A DNA stretch of 64,000 nucleotides from Streptomyces melanogenes (GTDB lineage: Bacteria > Actinomycetota > Actinomycetes > Streptomycetales > Streptomycetaceae). Positions 27,319-36,781 of the stretch are shown here, piece by piece. Under the pieces are notes generated by a model. The model did not search any database. It was not told the origin of the DNA and was given only the letters and a program-made list of their open reading frames with translations. The stretch spans positions 248,001-312,000 of the forward strand of contig NZ_BMTS01000001.1 of the NCBI RefSeq assembly GCF_014649795.1, in the 5' to 3' direction. A program made the position numbers and the translations under genes. Numbering within the stretch: position 1 is the first letter of the stretch; every line of letters begins with the position of its first letter.

Positions 27319-27756
27319 TCAGGAATCGAGAACGGCGGCGACAGCCTCGATCTCGACGAGTTGGTCCCGGTAGCCGAGCACGGTGACGCCCATCAAGGTG
27401 CTGGGGACGTCATGGTCACCGAACGAGTCCCGGACCACCTCCCAGGCAGCCACCAGGTCCTCTTGCCGGGCGGACGCCACAAGGACCCGCGTACTGATGA
27501 CGTCCGGCAGTGACGCACCGGAAGCAGCGAGAGCAGCCTTCATGTTCTCGATGGCTTTCGCCGCCTGGCCCGCGTAGTCCCCGATCGCGGCCGTGGAGCC
27601 GTCATCGTTCAGCGGACACGCCCCGGCGAGAAAGATCAGGCGGGACCCGGCGGGCGCCGTGGCCGCATAGGCGTACTCCGCGACGTCGGACAGGGAGGCG
27701 GAGCGGATCAAGGTGACGGCACTGGCCACAGTCGTCGGTCCCTTCGTATCGGGCAT
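27319..27756 (-). CDS. RidA/YjgF family protein
   Basis: 145 residues from the ATG at 27756 (weak AGGA upstream; an in-frame GTG at about 27732 is an alternative). The fold elements are typical: YAYAATAPAGSRLIFLAGAC, the AAKAIENMKAALAASGASL helix, the VISTRVLVA strand and C-terminal VEIEAVAAV. Family members hydrolyse reactive enamine/imine intermediates from pyridoxal enzymes. The key Arg in STRVLV is present. Stand-alone gene. Confidence 0.88.
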   Translation of the reverse strand: MPDTKGPTTVASAVTLIRSASLSDVAEYAYAATAPAGSRLIFLAGACPLNDDGSTAAIGDYAGQAAKAIENMKAALAASGASLPDVISTRVLVASARQEDLVAAWEVVRDSFGDHDVPSTLMGVTVLGYRDQLVEIEAVAAVLDS

Positions 27757-27866
27757 GGAACGCGGACATCCTGCCAACCCCGACAGGGCTCCCGCCTCCC
27801 CTTTTTCCTTCGCCGAGCAGTCACGACTGCCGGCTGAGACCGGCCCCCACTCCAAGCGCGTCGTGC

Positions 27867-27908
27867 GAAAGGCGCCTGCCCGGCAAAGTCCCCGGTCAGG
27901 CGCCTTTC
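27867..27908 (-). terminator. Stem-loop after the aldehyde dehydrogenase gene
   Basis: GAAAGGCGCCTG at 27867-27878 pairs exactly with CAGGCGCCTTTC at 27897-27908 around an 18-base loop. It lies 9 bp beyond the dehydrogenase stop on the minus strand. Confidence 0.75.
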
Positions 27909-27917
27909 CTCGCGCCC

Positions 27918-29441
27918 CTAGAAGAAGCCCAGCTTCTTCGCCGAGTACGACACCAACAAGTTCTTCGTCTGCTGATAGTGATCCAGCATCATCCGGTGGT
28001 TCTCCCGCCCGATCCCCGACTGCTTGTAGCCGCCGAAAGCGGCGTGCGCCGGGTAGGCGTGGTAGCAGTTCGTCCAGACGCGGCCCGCCTGGATCGCTCG
28101 GCCCGCGCGGTACGCCTGGCTGCCGTCGCGGGTCCAGACGCCCGCGCCCAGGCCGTACAGCGTGTCGTTCGCCGTGCGGATCGCGTCGTCGAAGTCCGTG
28201 AAGGACGTCACCGCGACGACCGGGCCGAAGATCTCCTCCTGGAAGATCCGCATGCGGTTGTCGCCCTCGAAGATCGTGGGCTGGACGTAGTAGCCGCCCG
28301 CCATCTCACCGTCGTACTCGATCCGCTGACCACCCGTCAGGATCTTCGCGCCCTCCTGCTGGCCGATGTCGAAGTAGGAGAGGATCTTCTGGACCTGGTC
28401 GTTGGAGGCCTGGGCGCCGATCATCGTGTCGGTGTCCAGGGGGTGGCCCGCCACGATGGCCTCGGTGCGGGCGATGCCCGCGTCCAGGAACTCGCCGTAG
28501 TGGCCGCGCTGGATCAGCGCCCGGGACGGGCACGTGCAGACCTCGCCCTGGTTGAGGGCGAACATCGTGAAGCCCTCCAGCGCCTTGTCGCGGAAGTCGT
28601 CGTCCGCCGCCCACACGTCGTCGAAGAAGATGTTCGGGGACTTGCCGCCGAGCTCCAGCGTCACCGGGCGGATGTTCTCCGACGCGTACTGCATGATCAG
28701 GCGGCCCGTCGTCGTCTCGCCCGTGAAGGCGATCTTCGCCACGCGCGGGCTCGACGCCAGCGGTTTGCCCGCCTCCACGCCGAAGCCGTTGACGATGTTG
28801 AGCACGCCCGCGGGGATCAGGTCGGCCACCAGGCTCAGCCAGACGTGCACGGAGGCCGGGGTCTGCTCGGCGGGCTTGAGGACCACCGCGTTGCCCGCCG
28901 CGAGCGCGGGCGCCAGCTTCCACGTGGCCATCAGGATCGGGAAGTTCCACGGGATGATCTGGCCGACGACCCCGAGCGGCTCGTGGAAGTGGTACGCCAC
29001 CGTGTCCTCGTCGAGCTGGCTCAGCGAGCCCTCCTGCGCCCGCAGCGCTCCCGCGAAGTAGCGGAAGTGGTCGATCGCCAGCGGGATGTCGGCGGCCAGT
29101 GTCTCGCGGACCGGCTTGCCGTTCTCCCAGCTCTCCGCGACCGCCAGCTCCTCCAGGTGCGCCTCCATCCGGTCGGCGATCTTGTTGAGGATGTCGGCGC
29201 GCTCGGCCGGAGCCGTCCGGCCCCAGGCGGGCGCCGCCGCGTGCGCCGCGTCCAGGGCGCGCTCGACGTCCTCGGCGGTGCCGCGGGCGATCTCGGTGAA
29301 GGGGCGGCCGTTCACGGGGCTCGGGTTCTCGAAGTACTGGCCGCCGGCCGGCGGAACGTACTCGCCGCCGATGAAGTGGTCGTAGCGGGACTCGTACGAG
29401 ACGATCGCGCCCTCGGTGCCGGGCGCTGCGTAACGGGTCAT
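27918..29441 (-). CDS. NAD-dependent aldehyde dehydrogenase (ExaC/AldB type)
   Basis: 507 residues from the ATG at 29441 with GGAGG upstream. The catalytic set is complete: Asn166 (IPWNFP), general base Glu263 ([10 protein letters not shown]) and nucleophile Cys302 (GEVCTCPSR). The sequence matches the acetaldehyde/chloroacetaldehyde dehydrogenase class that serves ethanol and acetoin catabolism. It oxidises short aldehydes to acids in the cytosol. A GAF-domain regulator gene lies 98 bp upstream on the same strand, an arrangement typical of this enzyme. Confidence 0.94.
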   Translation of the reverse strand: MTRYAAPGTEGAIVSYESRYDHFIGGEYVPPAGGQYFENPSPVNGRPFTEIARGTAEDVERALDAAHAAAPAWGRTAPAERADILNKIADRMEAHLEELAVAESWENGKPVRETLAADIPLAIDHFRYFAGALRAQEGSLSQLDEDTVAYHFHEPLGVVGQIIPWNFPILMATWKLAPALAAGNAVVLKPAEQTPASVHVWLSLVADLIPAGVLNIVNGFGVEAGKPLASSPRVAKIAFTGETTTGRLIMQYASENIRPVTLELGGKSPNIFFDDVWAADDDFRDKALEGFTMFALNQGEVCTCPSRALIQRGHYGEFLDAGIARTEAIVAGHPLDTDTMIGAQASNDQVQKILSYFDIGQQEGAKILTGGQRIEYDGEMAGGYYVQPTIFEGDNRMRIFQEEIFGPVVAVTSFTDFDDAIRTANDTLYGLGAGVWTRDGSQAYRAGRAIQAGRVWTNCYHAYPAHAAFGGYKQSGIGRENHRMMLDHYQQTKNLLVSYSAKKLGFF

Positions 29442-29539
29442 CTCCGTGGCCTCCCTCCGGCGCCGCCCGCCCTTGGACGGCACTCGGGTGGAGGGTAGGG
29501 ATGGGCACGTTGCGGCCTGGTTGCGAGGCCCAACGGCGC

Positions 29540-30865
29540 TCACGTGCTGCCCGCGAACCCCGCCCCCAGCTCCCCGTCCAGCTCCTGCAGCCTCGCCAGC
29601 GCGGCCCCCCGTCGGCACTCCGGCAGCGCCGCCACCAGCGCCCGCCACACGCTCACGTCCTCCTCGCCCCACGGGCTGCGCGCCCAGTCCGCCAGCAGCC
29701 CCGGGTCGCCGCGCTCGATCAGGGCCGCGCGCAACTGTGCGGCGAGCCGAGCCCGTATACGTACGATCGCGGGTGCCTGCGAGGTGGGCAGCAGCGGGCC
29801 CGCGTACGCGCCCATCGCCGCCGCCACCGCGCCCGAGCCCAGGCGGCGGGCGACCATGTCGAAGTCGGTGTCGACCGGGAGGGCGAGGCGGTACGGGCGG
29901 GAGGAGAGCAGGTCGGGGCCCAACAGGCGGCGCAGCCGGGAGAGTTCGGCGCGGACCGTCACCGGGGTCACCGACTCGTCCTCGTACAGGTCGACCAGCA
30001 CCTGATCGCCCGTCAGGCCCTCGGGGTGGCGGGCGAGCAGCACCAGCAGCTCGCTGTGGCGGCGGCTGAGGCGGACCTTGCGCCCGGCCGCGACCAGCAG
30101 CGCCTCGTCGCGGCCGAGGGCGCTCAGCTCGATGGTGTCGCCGGTGGGCGGCGGGGCGAGCAGCGCGAGCTCCGACTCCGCCGCCCGCGCCACCGCCTGG
30201 ACGAACGCGAGGCTGTGCGGATGCGCCAGGCCGTCGCCACCGGTGATGTCCACCGCGCCGAGCAGCCGCCCCGTGCGCGGGTCGTGCAGCGGGGCCGCCG
30301 CGCACGTCCAGGGGTGCACCGGGCGCCGGAAGTGCTCGGCGGAGAAGACCTGGACGGGCCGGTCCTCTGCGAGCGCCGTGCCCGGAGCGTTGGTGCCCAC
30401 CGCCGACTCCGCCCACCGCGCGCCCGGCACGAAGTTCATCGCGCCCGCCTTGCGCCGGGTCGCCGGGTGGCCCTCCACCCACAGCAGCCGTCCCTGTGCG
30501 TCGCAGACGGCGACGAGGTGCTCGCCGTCCTTCGCGTACGAGTCCATCAGCTCCCGGATCACCGGCATCGCCCGGGCCAGCGGGTGCCCCTCCCGGTACC
30601 CGGCCAGCTCGTCCTCGCCCAGCTCCACACCGGCCGTGCCGTCCGGGTTCACCCGGGCCCGCGCCGAGCGCCGCCAGGACGCCGCCACCAGCGGGCGTAC
30701 GGGCCGGACCACCCGTCCGGCCGAGGTGAACGCCTCATGGGCGCGGCGCAGCTCGCCGGTCCGCTCGACGGGGTCGGCCCCGGCCTCCAGGGCGACCCAG
30801 GACTCGTACCGCGTATCGGTCAACTGGGCCTCCGGGGCGGGCGGGGCGGGCGGGGACCGGTCCAT
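29540..30865 (-). CDS. GAF-domain transcriptional regulator
   Basis: 441 residues from the ATG at 30865; a GTG at 30904 would add 13 residues. Residues about 60-260 form the acetoin-regulator-like N-terminal region with a GAF domain ([39 protein letters not shown] and [19 protein letters not shown] are its signatures). Unlike AcoR there is no sigma-54 ATPase module. The C-terminal half instead has a small winged-helix-like segment ([20 protein letters not shown]). It probably senses a small alcohol or aldehyde and controls the dehydrogenase downstream. Confidence 0.85.
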   Translation of the reverse strand: MDRSPPAPPAPEAQLTDTRYESWVALEAGADPVERTGELRRAHEAFTSAGRVVRPVRPLVAASWRRSARARVNPDGTAGVELGEDELAGYREGHPLARAMPVIRELMDSYAKDGEHLVAVCDAQGRLLWVEGHPATRRKAGAMNFVPGARWAESAVGTNAPGTALAEDRPVQVFSAEHFRRPVHPWTCAAAPLHDPRTGRLLGAVDITGGDGLAHPHSLAFVQAVARAAESELALLAPPPTGDTIELSALGRDEALLVAAGRKVRLSRRHSELLVLLARHPEGLTGDQVLVDLYEDESVTPVTVRAELSRLRRLLGPDLLSSRPYRLALPVDTDFDMVARRLGSGAVAAAMGAYAGPLLPTSQAPAIVRIRARLAAQLRAALIERGDPGLLADWARSPWGEEDVSVWRALVAALPECRRGAALARLQELDGELGAGFAGST

Positions 30866-30938
30866 CGTCGGCCCGCCGGGCGCACCCGGCAAGGCGTCCC
30901 GCACGCCCTCGGCGCATCCCCGCTCCGGCGGGGCTCCG

Positions 30939-31520
30939 TCAGGCGAAGTTGACCAGGCGGATGTAGCGCACCCAGTCCCAGTTCGACCCCGGGTCGGTGT
31001 GGTCGGTACCGGGGACCTGGTAATGGCCGAGAATGTGCTCCCGGTCCTTGGGGATGCCGTGCCGGTCGCAGATCGAGGCGGTCAGCCGCGCCGACTCCTC
31101 GTACAGCGCGTCGGTGAAATAGGCGGGCTGGTCCACCCAGCCCTCGTGCTCGATGCCGACGCTGCGGGTGTTGTAGTTCCAGTTGCCCGCGTGCCAGGCG
31201 ACGTCCTGCTCGCGCACCATCTGCGCCACATAGCCGTCGGCGGAGCGCACCACATAGTGCGCGGACACCTTCTTCGCCGGGTTCTGGAAGATCTGGAGCG
31301 TGTTGGTGAACGACTCCTGGGTGACGTGGATGATCACCCGGTCGATCGTGTACGTGAAGGGGCGCTGCGAAGCCGTGTAGTTGGCGGTCGAGGCGGGGAC
31401 CCAGTGCGCGCCCGGGTAGTCGGTGTCGGCGGCGGCCTCGGCGCGCGTCGCGGGGAAGAGCGCGCCCGCGGCCACGGTCGCGGCGGCACCCTGGAGGAGT
31501 CTTCGGCGGTCCACGGGCAA
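30939..31520 (-). CDS. Tat-exported N-acetylmuramoyl-L-alanine amidase (Amidase_2)
   Basis: 193 residues from a TTG at 31520 with AGGAG 5 nt upstream; a GTG two codons later is possible. A twin-arginine signal (VDRRRLLQGAAATVAAGALF) precedes a zinc amidase domain. Likely zinc ligands and active-site residues appear in IIHVTQES, VGIEHEG and GTDHTDPG. The domain cleaves the bond between N-acetylmuramic acid and L-Ala in peptidoglycan or acts on its fragments. It is short, with only the catalytic domain, so it has no wall-binding module. Confidence 0.9.
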   Translation of the reverse strand: MPVDRRRLLQGAAATVAAGALFPATRAEAAADTDYPGAHWVPASTANYTASQRPFTYTIDRVIIHVTQESFTNTLQIFQNPAKKVSAHYVVRSADGYVAQMVREQDVAWHAGNWNYNTRSVGIEHEGWVDQPAYFTDALYEESARLTASICDRHGIPKDREHILGHYQVPGTDHTDPGSNWDWVRYIRLVNFA

Positions 31521-31741
31521 CGGAGCTCCTGAATGTCGCGTCGTGTGCACGTCGTTCGTACGTCGATACGTCACGTTCAACCGGCAAGAACCTCGCCGAG
31601 GTTACGTTACGGGGCGGTGTAAGGGAGTGGAAGGGCAGCGGCAGCGCGTGGCGCACGGCGGCGCGCCCCCGCGTACGCGGGGGCTCCGGCAAGCGTCGCG
31701 ACTGACCGACTTTGGCGTAAATTCCGGCCAGGGGTCGCGAG

Positions 31742-32305
31742 ATGAACCGTTTCGGGCCGACTCTGGAGGCTATGGCCACGCCGCCCCTTCCTCCGCGCCC
31801 ACCCGGGCCGCCGTCCTCACCGGGCGGGGGCTTCGGTCCCCCCGCCTGGGAGCCCCCGACGCCACCGCCCCCTGCCCCAGAGGGCGGAGGCGGCCGCCGG
31901 GGCGTCTTCATACTGCTCGCGGTCGTGGTGGCCGCCGCGGCCGTCGTCGCCATCGTGCTGGTGGTGAACGGCAGTGGCGACGGGGACGGTGGCAAACCCA
32001 CGAGGACCCCGACGAGCCAACCGGCCCCGACGCCGTCGCTGAGCCTCCCGAGCGGGATCCCGACGGACCTGCCCTCCCGACTGCCCAGCGGTTTTCCCTC
32101 GAACCTTCCGTCAACACTCCCCACGGAACTGCCGAGCGGCTTCCCCAGCGACCTGCCGAGCGAACTGCCGGACCTGCCGGATCTGCCCACCGAGATCCCC
32201 GGCGGCATCCTCCCGTCGGCGGCGGACGGAATCGGCGACGACCTGCCGCTCTACGAGATCAGGGCGGGTGGGGAACCGAACCACGAGATGCCTCCCAGGA
32301 CATAG
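31742..32305 (+). CDS. Single-pass membrane protein with Leu-Pro-Ser repeats
   Basis: 187 residues from the ATG at 31742 (AGGGG 7 nt upstream; an ATG at 31772 preceded by GGAGG at short spacing is an alternative). The N-terminal 50 residues are Pro/Gly-rich and presumably cytoplasmic. One membrane helix follows (VFILLAVVVAAAAVVAIVLVV, first 20 shown as VFILLAVVVAAAAVVAIVLV). The outer part contains about ten tandem 4-residue units of the LPSx type (LPSGIPTDLPSRLPSGFPSN). No catalytic domain. Function unknown; a cell-wall spacer or adhesin-like role is only a guess. Confidence 0.75.
   Translation: MNRFGPTLEAMATPPLPPRPPGPPSSPGGGFGPPAWEPPTPPPPAPEGGGGRRGVFILLAVVVAAAAVVAIVLVVNGSGDGDGGKPTRTPTSQPAPTPSLSLPSGIPTDLPSRLPSGFPSNLPSTLPTELPSGFPSDLPSELPDLPDLPTEIPGGILPSAADGIGDDLPLYEIRAGGEPNHEMPPRT
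32040..32190 (+). repeat. 12-bp-period coding repeat (LPSx units)
   Basis: Degenerate tandem units of 12 bases encode LPSG/LPTE/LPSD-like tetrapeptides. The repeat lies within the membrane-protein gene at 31742. Copy number could vary between strains. Confidence 0.7.
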
Positions 32306-32324
32306 GCCCCCCACCCCCGCACCC

Positions 32325-33599
32325 CTACCGCTCCAGCACCGCCCCCGGATCCGGGTCGGCGGGCCCCGCCGGAACCCACGCCCCGCGCTCCTTGCGGTAC
32401 GGCCACCACCGGCCGTCCCGTCCGAGCCGCAGCTGCGCGCCGCCCCCGACCACCGTCCAACGGTTCGCCCCGGAGGCGCGCAGCACGGGCCGGTCCTCGT
32501 CCTGCCAGGCCCGCGCCAGCGCGTCCTTGGCGCGGGCCAGGGCCTCCTGGCCGGGGGTCCACTCCTCCTCCAGCACGGAGAGGGAGGCGGCGCCCCCGTA
32601 GCGCCACGCCTGTACGGCCAGGTCCAGCTCGGCCGGTCGCCGTCCGGAACCGGCCGCCAGTCGGCGCGTGATCCGCCGATCCTCGCAGCCCGCCGCCAGG
32701 CGTACGGCGTCCTGATGCTCAGTCAGGCCATCGGTCGGCGGCTGGAGTTCGTGGCCCGGCGCCAGCGCCTCCGCCAGCAGCTCCCGCGCCCGCCGGGCCG
32801 CGTCCGCCGCCAGGAACTCCAGCGCCGTGGGATCGACGCCGGGCTCGGGTGCGACCTCCGTGTCCAGGTGCGGCGGCGCCCCCGCCTCGGCCGGTACCTC
32901 GGGTGCCTCGGGCAGCGGCGGCACGATGTCCCGCGCCGCGAACACCTCGGCGGCCGGCACCCCGGCCGGAACATCCGGTTCCGTGGAGCGGGGTGCCGCA
33001 CTCCGCTCCGCCAGGTCCGCCAACAGCGCCCGCTCGCCCCGGCCCCGCATGAGCAGCAGGACGAACGGGTCCTGGTCGAGGAGCCGCGCCACCTGGTAGC
33101 AGAGCGCCGCCGTGTGCGGGCAGTGGTCCCACGCCTCACAGGTGCACTCGGGCTCCAGGTCGCCTATGCCCGGCAGGAGTTCCACCCCGGCCGTCGCCGC
33201 GTCCTCCACCAGGTGCGGAGGCATGTCGCGGTCGAGGAGCGCCGCGATGTGCCCCGCCCGCTCCACCGCCATGCCGAGGAAACGGTCCCAGTCGTCGTCG
33301 GAGAGCCGCTGCCACACCACGTCGCTGCGGTGGGAGCTGCCGTCCCGGTCGCGCACCACCGCGGTGATCCGCCCCGGCCGCACCGACACCGCGCCGACCG
33401 CGCCCCCGCGCGCGTAGCGGCGGCCCGTCTTCAGCTGCTGGTTGTCGAGCGCCGTGTCCTCCAGGGCCTTGAGCCACGCCTGGCCCCACCACGTCTCGGC
33501 GAAACCCCGCCCGTGCGCGGGCGGCAGCGCCGCGAAGGTCCGCTCCTCGGCGCCGTCCCCGTACATGTGCTCCTCCGAGAGATCCCCGTACCCGCTCAT
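32325..33599 (-). CDS. SWIM zinc-finger protein
   Basis: 424 residues from an ATG at 33599 that overlaps the SNF2 gene stop (ATGA). The SWIM motif CTCEAWDHCPHTAALCY (CxC...CxH, residues about 150-166) is complete. The N-terminus (FAETWWGQAWLKALED) is the conserved start of this family. The C-terminal part ends in a Trp-rich module (RWTVVGGGAQLRLGRDGRWW). In actinobacteria such proteins are regularly encoded with an SNF2 helicase, as here. It probably binds DNA or the helicase partner. Exact biological role is not settled. Confidence 0.92.
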   Translation of the reverse strand: MSGYGDLSEEHMYGDGAEERTFAALPPAHGRGFAETWWGQAWLKALEDTALDNQQLKTGRRYARGGAVGAVSVRPGRITAVVRDRDGSSHRSDVVWQRLSDDDWDRFLGMAVERAGHIAALLDRDMPPHLVEDAATAGVELLPGIGDLEPECTCEAWDHCPHTAALCYQVARLLDQDPFVLLLMRGRGERALLADLAERSAAPRSTEPDVPAGVPAAEVFAARDIVPPLPEAPEVPAEAGAPPHLDTEVAPEPGVDPTALEFLAADAARRARELLAEALAPGHELQPPTDGLTEHQDAVRLAAGCEDRRITRRLAAGSGRRPAELDLAVQAWRYGGAASLSVLEEEWTPGQEALARAKDALARAWQDEDRPVLRASGANRWTVVGGGAQLRLGRDGRWWPYRKERGAWVPAGPADPDPGAVLER

Positions 33600-36325
33600 C
33601 GCCCGCTCCCTCGCAGTGCCACCAGATCCGCCAGCTCGGCGTCGGACAGTTCCGTCAGCGCGGACTCGGCCGACTCGCCCGTGCCCAGGACCGCGTCCGC
33701 CAGCTCCCGCTTGCGCGTCAGCATCTCGGCGATGCGGTCCTCGATCGTCCCCTCCGCGATCAGCCGGTGGACCTGCACCGGCTGGGTCTGGCCGATGCGA
33801 TACGCGCGGTCGGTGGCCTGCGCCTCCACGGCCGGGTTCCACCAGCGGTCGTAGTGGACGACGTGGCCCGCCCGGGTGAGGTTGAGACCGGTGCCCGCCG
33901 CCTTCAACGACAGCAGGAACACCGGGACCTCACCGTCCTGGAAGCGCCGCACCATCCGCTCGCGCTGCTCCACGGGCGTACCGCCGTGCAGGAACTGCGT
34001 GGCGACCCCGCGCGCCGCCAGATGCTGCTCGATGAGCCGCGCCATCTGCACGTACTGGGTGAAGACCAGCACCGCACCATCCTCGGAGAGGATGGTGTCC
34101 AGGAGCTCGTCCAGCAGCTCCAGCTTGCCGGAGCGGTCCGCGATGCGCGGCTGCTCCTCCTTCAGGTACTGCGCGGGGTGGTTGCAGATCTGCTTCAGCG
34201 CGGTGAGCAGCTTCACCACGAGCCCCCGCCGCTCGAAACCGTCGGCGCCCGCGATCTCCGCGAGGGTCTCGCGCACCACCGCCTCGTAGAGCCCCGTCTG
34301 CTCCTTGGTGAGCGAGACGGCCCGGTCGGTCTCCGTCTTGGGCGGCAGCTCGGGCGCGATGCCCGGGTCCGACTTGCGGCGCCGCAGCAGGAACGGGCGC
34401 ACCAGACGGGACAGCCGCTCGGCCGCAGCAGGATCCTTTCCTCCCTCGACGGCCTGGGCGTACTTCGTACGGAACGTACCCAGGCGGCCGAGCAGCCCCG
34501 GCGTCGTCCAGTCGAGGATCGCCCACAGCTCGGACAGGTTGTTCTCGACCGGCGTGCCGGTGAGCGCCACGCGCGCGCGGGCGCCGATGGTGCGCAGCTG
34601 GCGGGCGGTCGCCGAGTACGGGTTCTTGATGTGCTGCGCCTCGTCGGTGACGACCATGCCCCACGCCACCTCGCCGAGCTTCGCGGCGTCGAGCCGCATC
34701 GTCCCGTACGTGGTGAGGACGAACTCCCCGTCGGCCAGGTCCTTCAGGCGCCGCGCGGAGCCGTGGAAGCGGCGCACGGGCGTGCCCGGCGCGAACTTCT
34801 CGATCTCCCGCTGCCAGTTGCCCATCAGGGACGTCGGGCACACCACGAGCGTGGGACCGGCGGTCGCCGGATCGCTCTGGCGGTGCAGGTGCAGGGCGAT
34901 GAGGGTGATCGTCTTGCCGAGGCCCATGTCGTCGGCGAGACAGCCGCCGAGGCCCAGCGAGGTCATGTCGGCCAGCCAGTTGAGGCCCCGCAGCTGGTAG
35001 TCGCGCAGCCGCGCGGCGAGCGCGGCGGGCTGCTCCACGGCGTCCTGGCGCGCGCCCTCGGGGTCGGCGAGGCGGTCGCGGAGGCCCGCGAGCCAGCCCG
35101 ACGCCTCGACCTCGACCCGGCGTCCGTCGACCTCCGTCGAGCCCGTCAGGACCGTGCTCAGCGCGTCGACGGGGGTCACCTTGCGGTCCTGCGCCGCGCG
35201 GGCGCGGCGGACCTCTTCGGGGTCGATCAGGACCCACTGGTCGCGCAGCCGCACCACCGGGCGGCTGGCCTCGGCCAGTTGGTCCAGCTCCGCGCGCGTG
35301 AGCCGGGTGTCGCCGAGCGCGAACCACCACTCGAAGGCGAGCAGGGCGTCCGCGGAGAGCGTCGACGGGGCGGCGGACTGCGTGCTGTCCGGCCGCGCCC
35401 CGGAGGTGCCCTGCTCCGCGCTGTCCTGTAGGGGCCCGATCACCGCGCGCGTGGTGAACTTCCGCGCGAGGTCCTTGGGCCAGTGCACCTGGACGCCGAT
35501 CGCGGCGAGGGTGCGCGCGGCCCCGCCGAGCAGCTCGCCCACCTCCTCGTCGGCCAGCTCGATCGCGTCCGGCACGGCCGCCGACAGCAGCGGCGCGAGC
35601 GGCGCCCACGCGCGCGTGGCGCGACGCAGTGCGAGGAGCGCGTCCATCCGCGCGTGCGGGCCGAACGCCCCGGCGGTGGGGCCGGACTCGCCCCACACCT
35701 CGGCCGCGTCCGCCACCAGGGCGGGGTCGCTCACGCTGTGCACCTGGAGCACGGCCCGGAAGACGGGTCCCGCCGCGTCCGGGTCCGCCGACTCCAGGCC
35801 GGGCAGCTCGACGCGGAGCGAGATGCGCACGCCCGCGTCGTGCCCGGCGGCCACCTCCGCGGCCCAGGCGCGCTGTTCGGGCAGCCGCCGGGGCGGGTCC
35901 GCCGCGAAGGCGGGGGAGCCGGTCGCCAGGGCGGCGGCGGGCGTTCGCGGCAGCCCGTCGGCGACCGCGTCGAGGAACTGCCGTACCAGCACCTCGGGTT
36001 CGGGCAGCAGCAACGGTTCGCCACCGGCGTCGAGCGGCACCGCGTGCGCCTCGGGCGGCATCGAGGCCGCCAGCTCACGGACGCGCTCCAGCTCGTCGGC
36101 GCCCAGCGGACCGATCCGCCACGCGTCGTGGTCGGTGGCGGTGAGGCCGGGCAACAGCAGGCCGCGCGCGGCGAGTTGCAGCGCGCGCAGCGCGGCCGTC
36201 CCCCAGAAGGCGGCGGCCCGCGAGGCGTCGGTACGGGGCCGGGCCCTGGTCAGGACGGGCAGCGCGTCGCGTACGGGCAGGAGAACCGCACGTACGGCGT
36301 ACGGCTCGGCGTCGGCCCCCGCCAC
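33596..36325 (-). CDS. SNF2-family DEAD/DEAH-like ATPase/helicase
   Basis: 909 residues from the first ordinary start (GTG, 36325), but clear coding sequence continues in frame for 60 more residues to about 36505 (HVTFLPADPARLGRIAFW within it). The full protein is therefore likely about 969 residues. The C-terminal half is a SNF2 motor: Walker A DDMGLGKT, box II TDEAQHIKN in place of DEAH, GTPVENNLSELW, RRRKSDPG and the helicase C box VFTQYVQMARLIEQHL with RAYRIGQTQPVQVHRL. It remodels DNA-protein complexes using ATP. Its stop overlaps the start of the SWIM gene, so the two are coupled. Confidence 0.9.
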   Translation of the reverse strand: MAGADAEPYAVRAVLLPVRDALPVLTRARPRTDASRAAAFWGTAALRALQLAARGLLLPGLTATDHDAWRIGPLGADELERVRELAASMPPEAHAVPLDAGGEPLLLPEPEVLVRQFLDAVADGLPRTPAAALATGSPAFAADPPRRLPEQRAWAAEVAAGHDAGVRISLRVELPGLESADPDAAGPVFRAVLQVHSVSDPALVADAAEVWGESGPTAGAFGPHARMDALLALRRATRAWAPLAPLLSAAVPDAIELADEEVGELLGGAARTLAAIGVQVHWPKDLARKFTTRAVIGPLQDSAEQGTSGARPDSTQSAAPSTLSADALLAFEWWFALGDTRLTRAELDQLAEASRPVVRLRDQWVLIDPEEVRRARAAQDRKVTPVDALSTVLTGSTEVDGRRVEVEASGWLAGLRDRLADPEGARQDAVEQPAALAARLRDYQLRGLNWLADMTSLGLGGCLADDMGLGKTITLIALHLHRQSDPATAGPTLVVCPTSLMGNWQREIEKFAPGTPVRRFHGSARRLKDLADGEFVLTTYGTMRLDAAKLGEVAWGMVVTDEAQHIKNPYSATARQLRTIGARARVALTGTPVENNLSELWAILDWTTPGLLGRLGTFRTKYAQAVEGGKDPAAAERLSRLVRPFLLRRRKSDPGIAPELPPKTETDRAVSLTKEQTGLYEAVVRETLAEIAGADGFERRGLVVKLLTALKQICNHPAQYLKEEQPRIADRSGKLELLDELLDTILSEDGAVLVFTQYVQMARLIEQHLAARGVATQFLHGGTPVEQRERMVRRFQDGEVPVFLLSLKAAGTGLNLTRAGHVVHYDRWWNPAVEAQATDRAYRIGQTQPVQVHRLIAEGTIEDRIAEMLTRKRELADAVLGTGESAESALTELSDAELADLVALRGSGR

Positions 36326-36781
36326 GGTCAGCTCCTCGGCAGGCTCCTCGACGCGGTCGGAGAAGGCCTGCGGGGCGGAGCCGTCGGTGTGCCAGAAGGC
36401 GATGCGGCCGAGTCGGGCGGGGTCGGCGGGCAGGAAGGTGACGTGGCAGCGGGCGAGTTCGTCGATTTCGGAGGGTGTGGGCGCGGGGAGCCTGTGTGCG
36501 GCGATGACACATTCCTCAAACTTGACTACCGAGGTTCCGGAATCGCCGAGGGTACACCGGCCGGTGCGCTTCCGGGCGGATGCGCGCCGTGATCTGGATC
36601 ACTCCGTGTGCGTGCTGGGCTCTTTCCCCGCCCGCCGGGGTGGCGTCAGCACCACCATGCCCCCGGGACAGGCCCCCGCCCCGTCCGGGTGGTGGCGCCA
36701 TGGTGGCCAAGGGCCCCGGATTCGTACGTTTCATGAGGTCAGCGCAGGTGACTGCGGAAGACGAGCGACCGGAGACCCACG
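36326..36781. other. Divergent region between SNF2 and desaturase genes
   Basis: Bases 36326-36505 encode the likely N-terminus of the SNF2 protein. Bases 36506-36781 hold the promoters of both genes; the region 36506-36545 is AT-richer. No further gene is supported. Confidence 0.5.
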
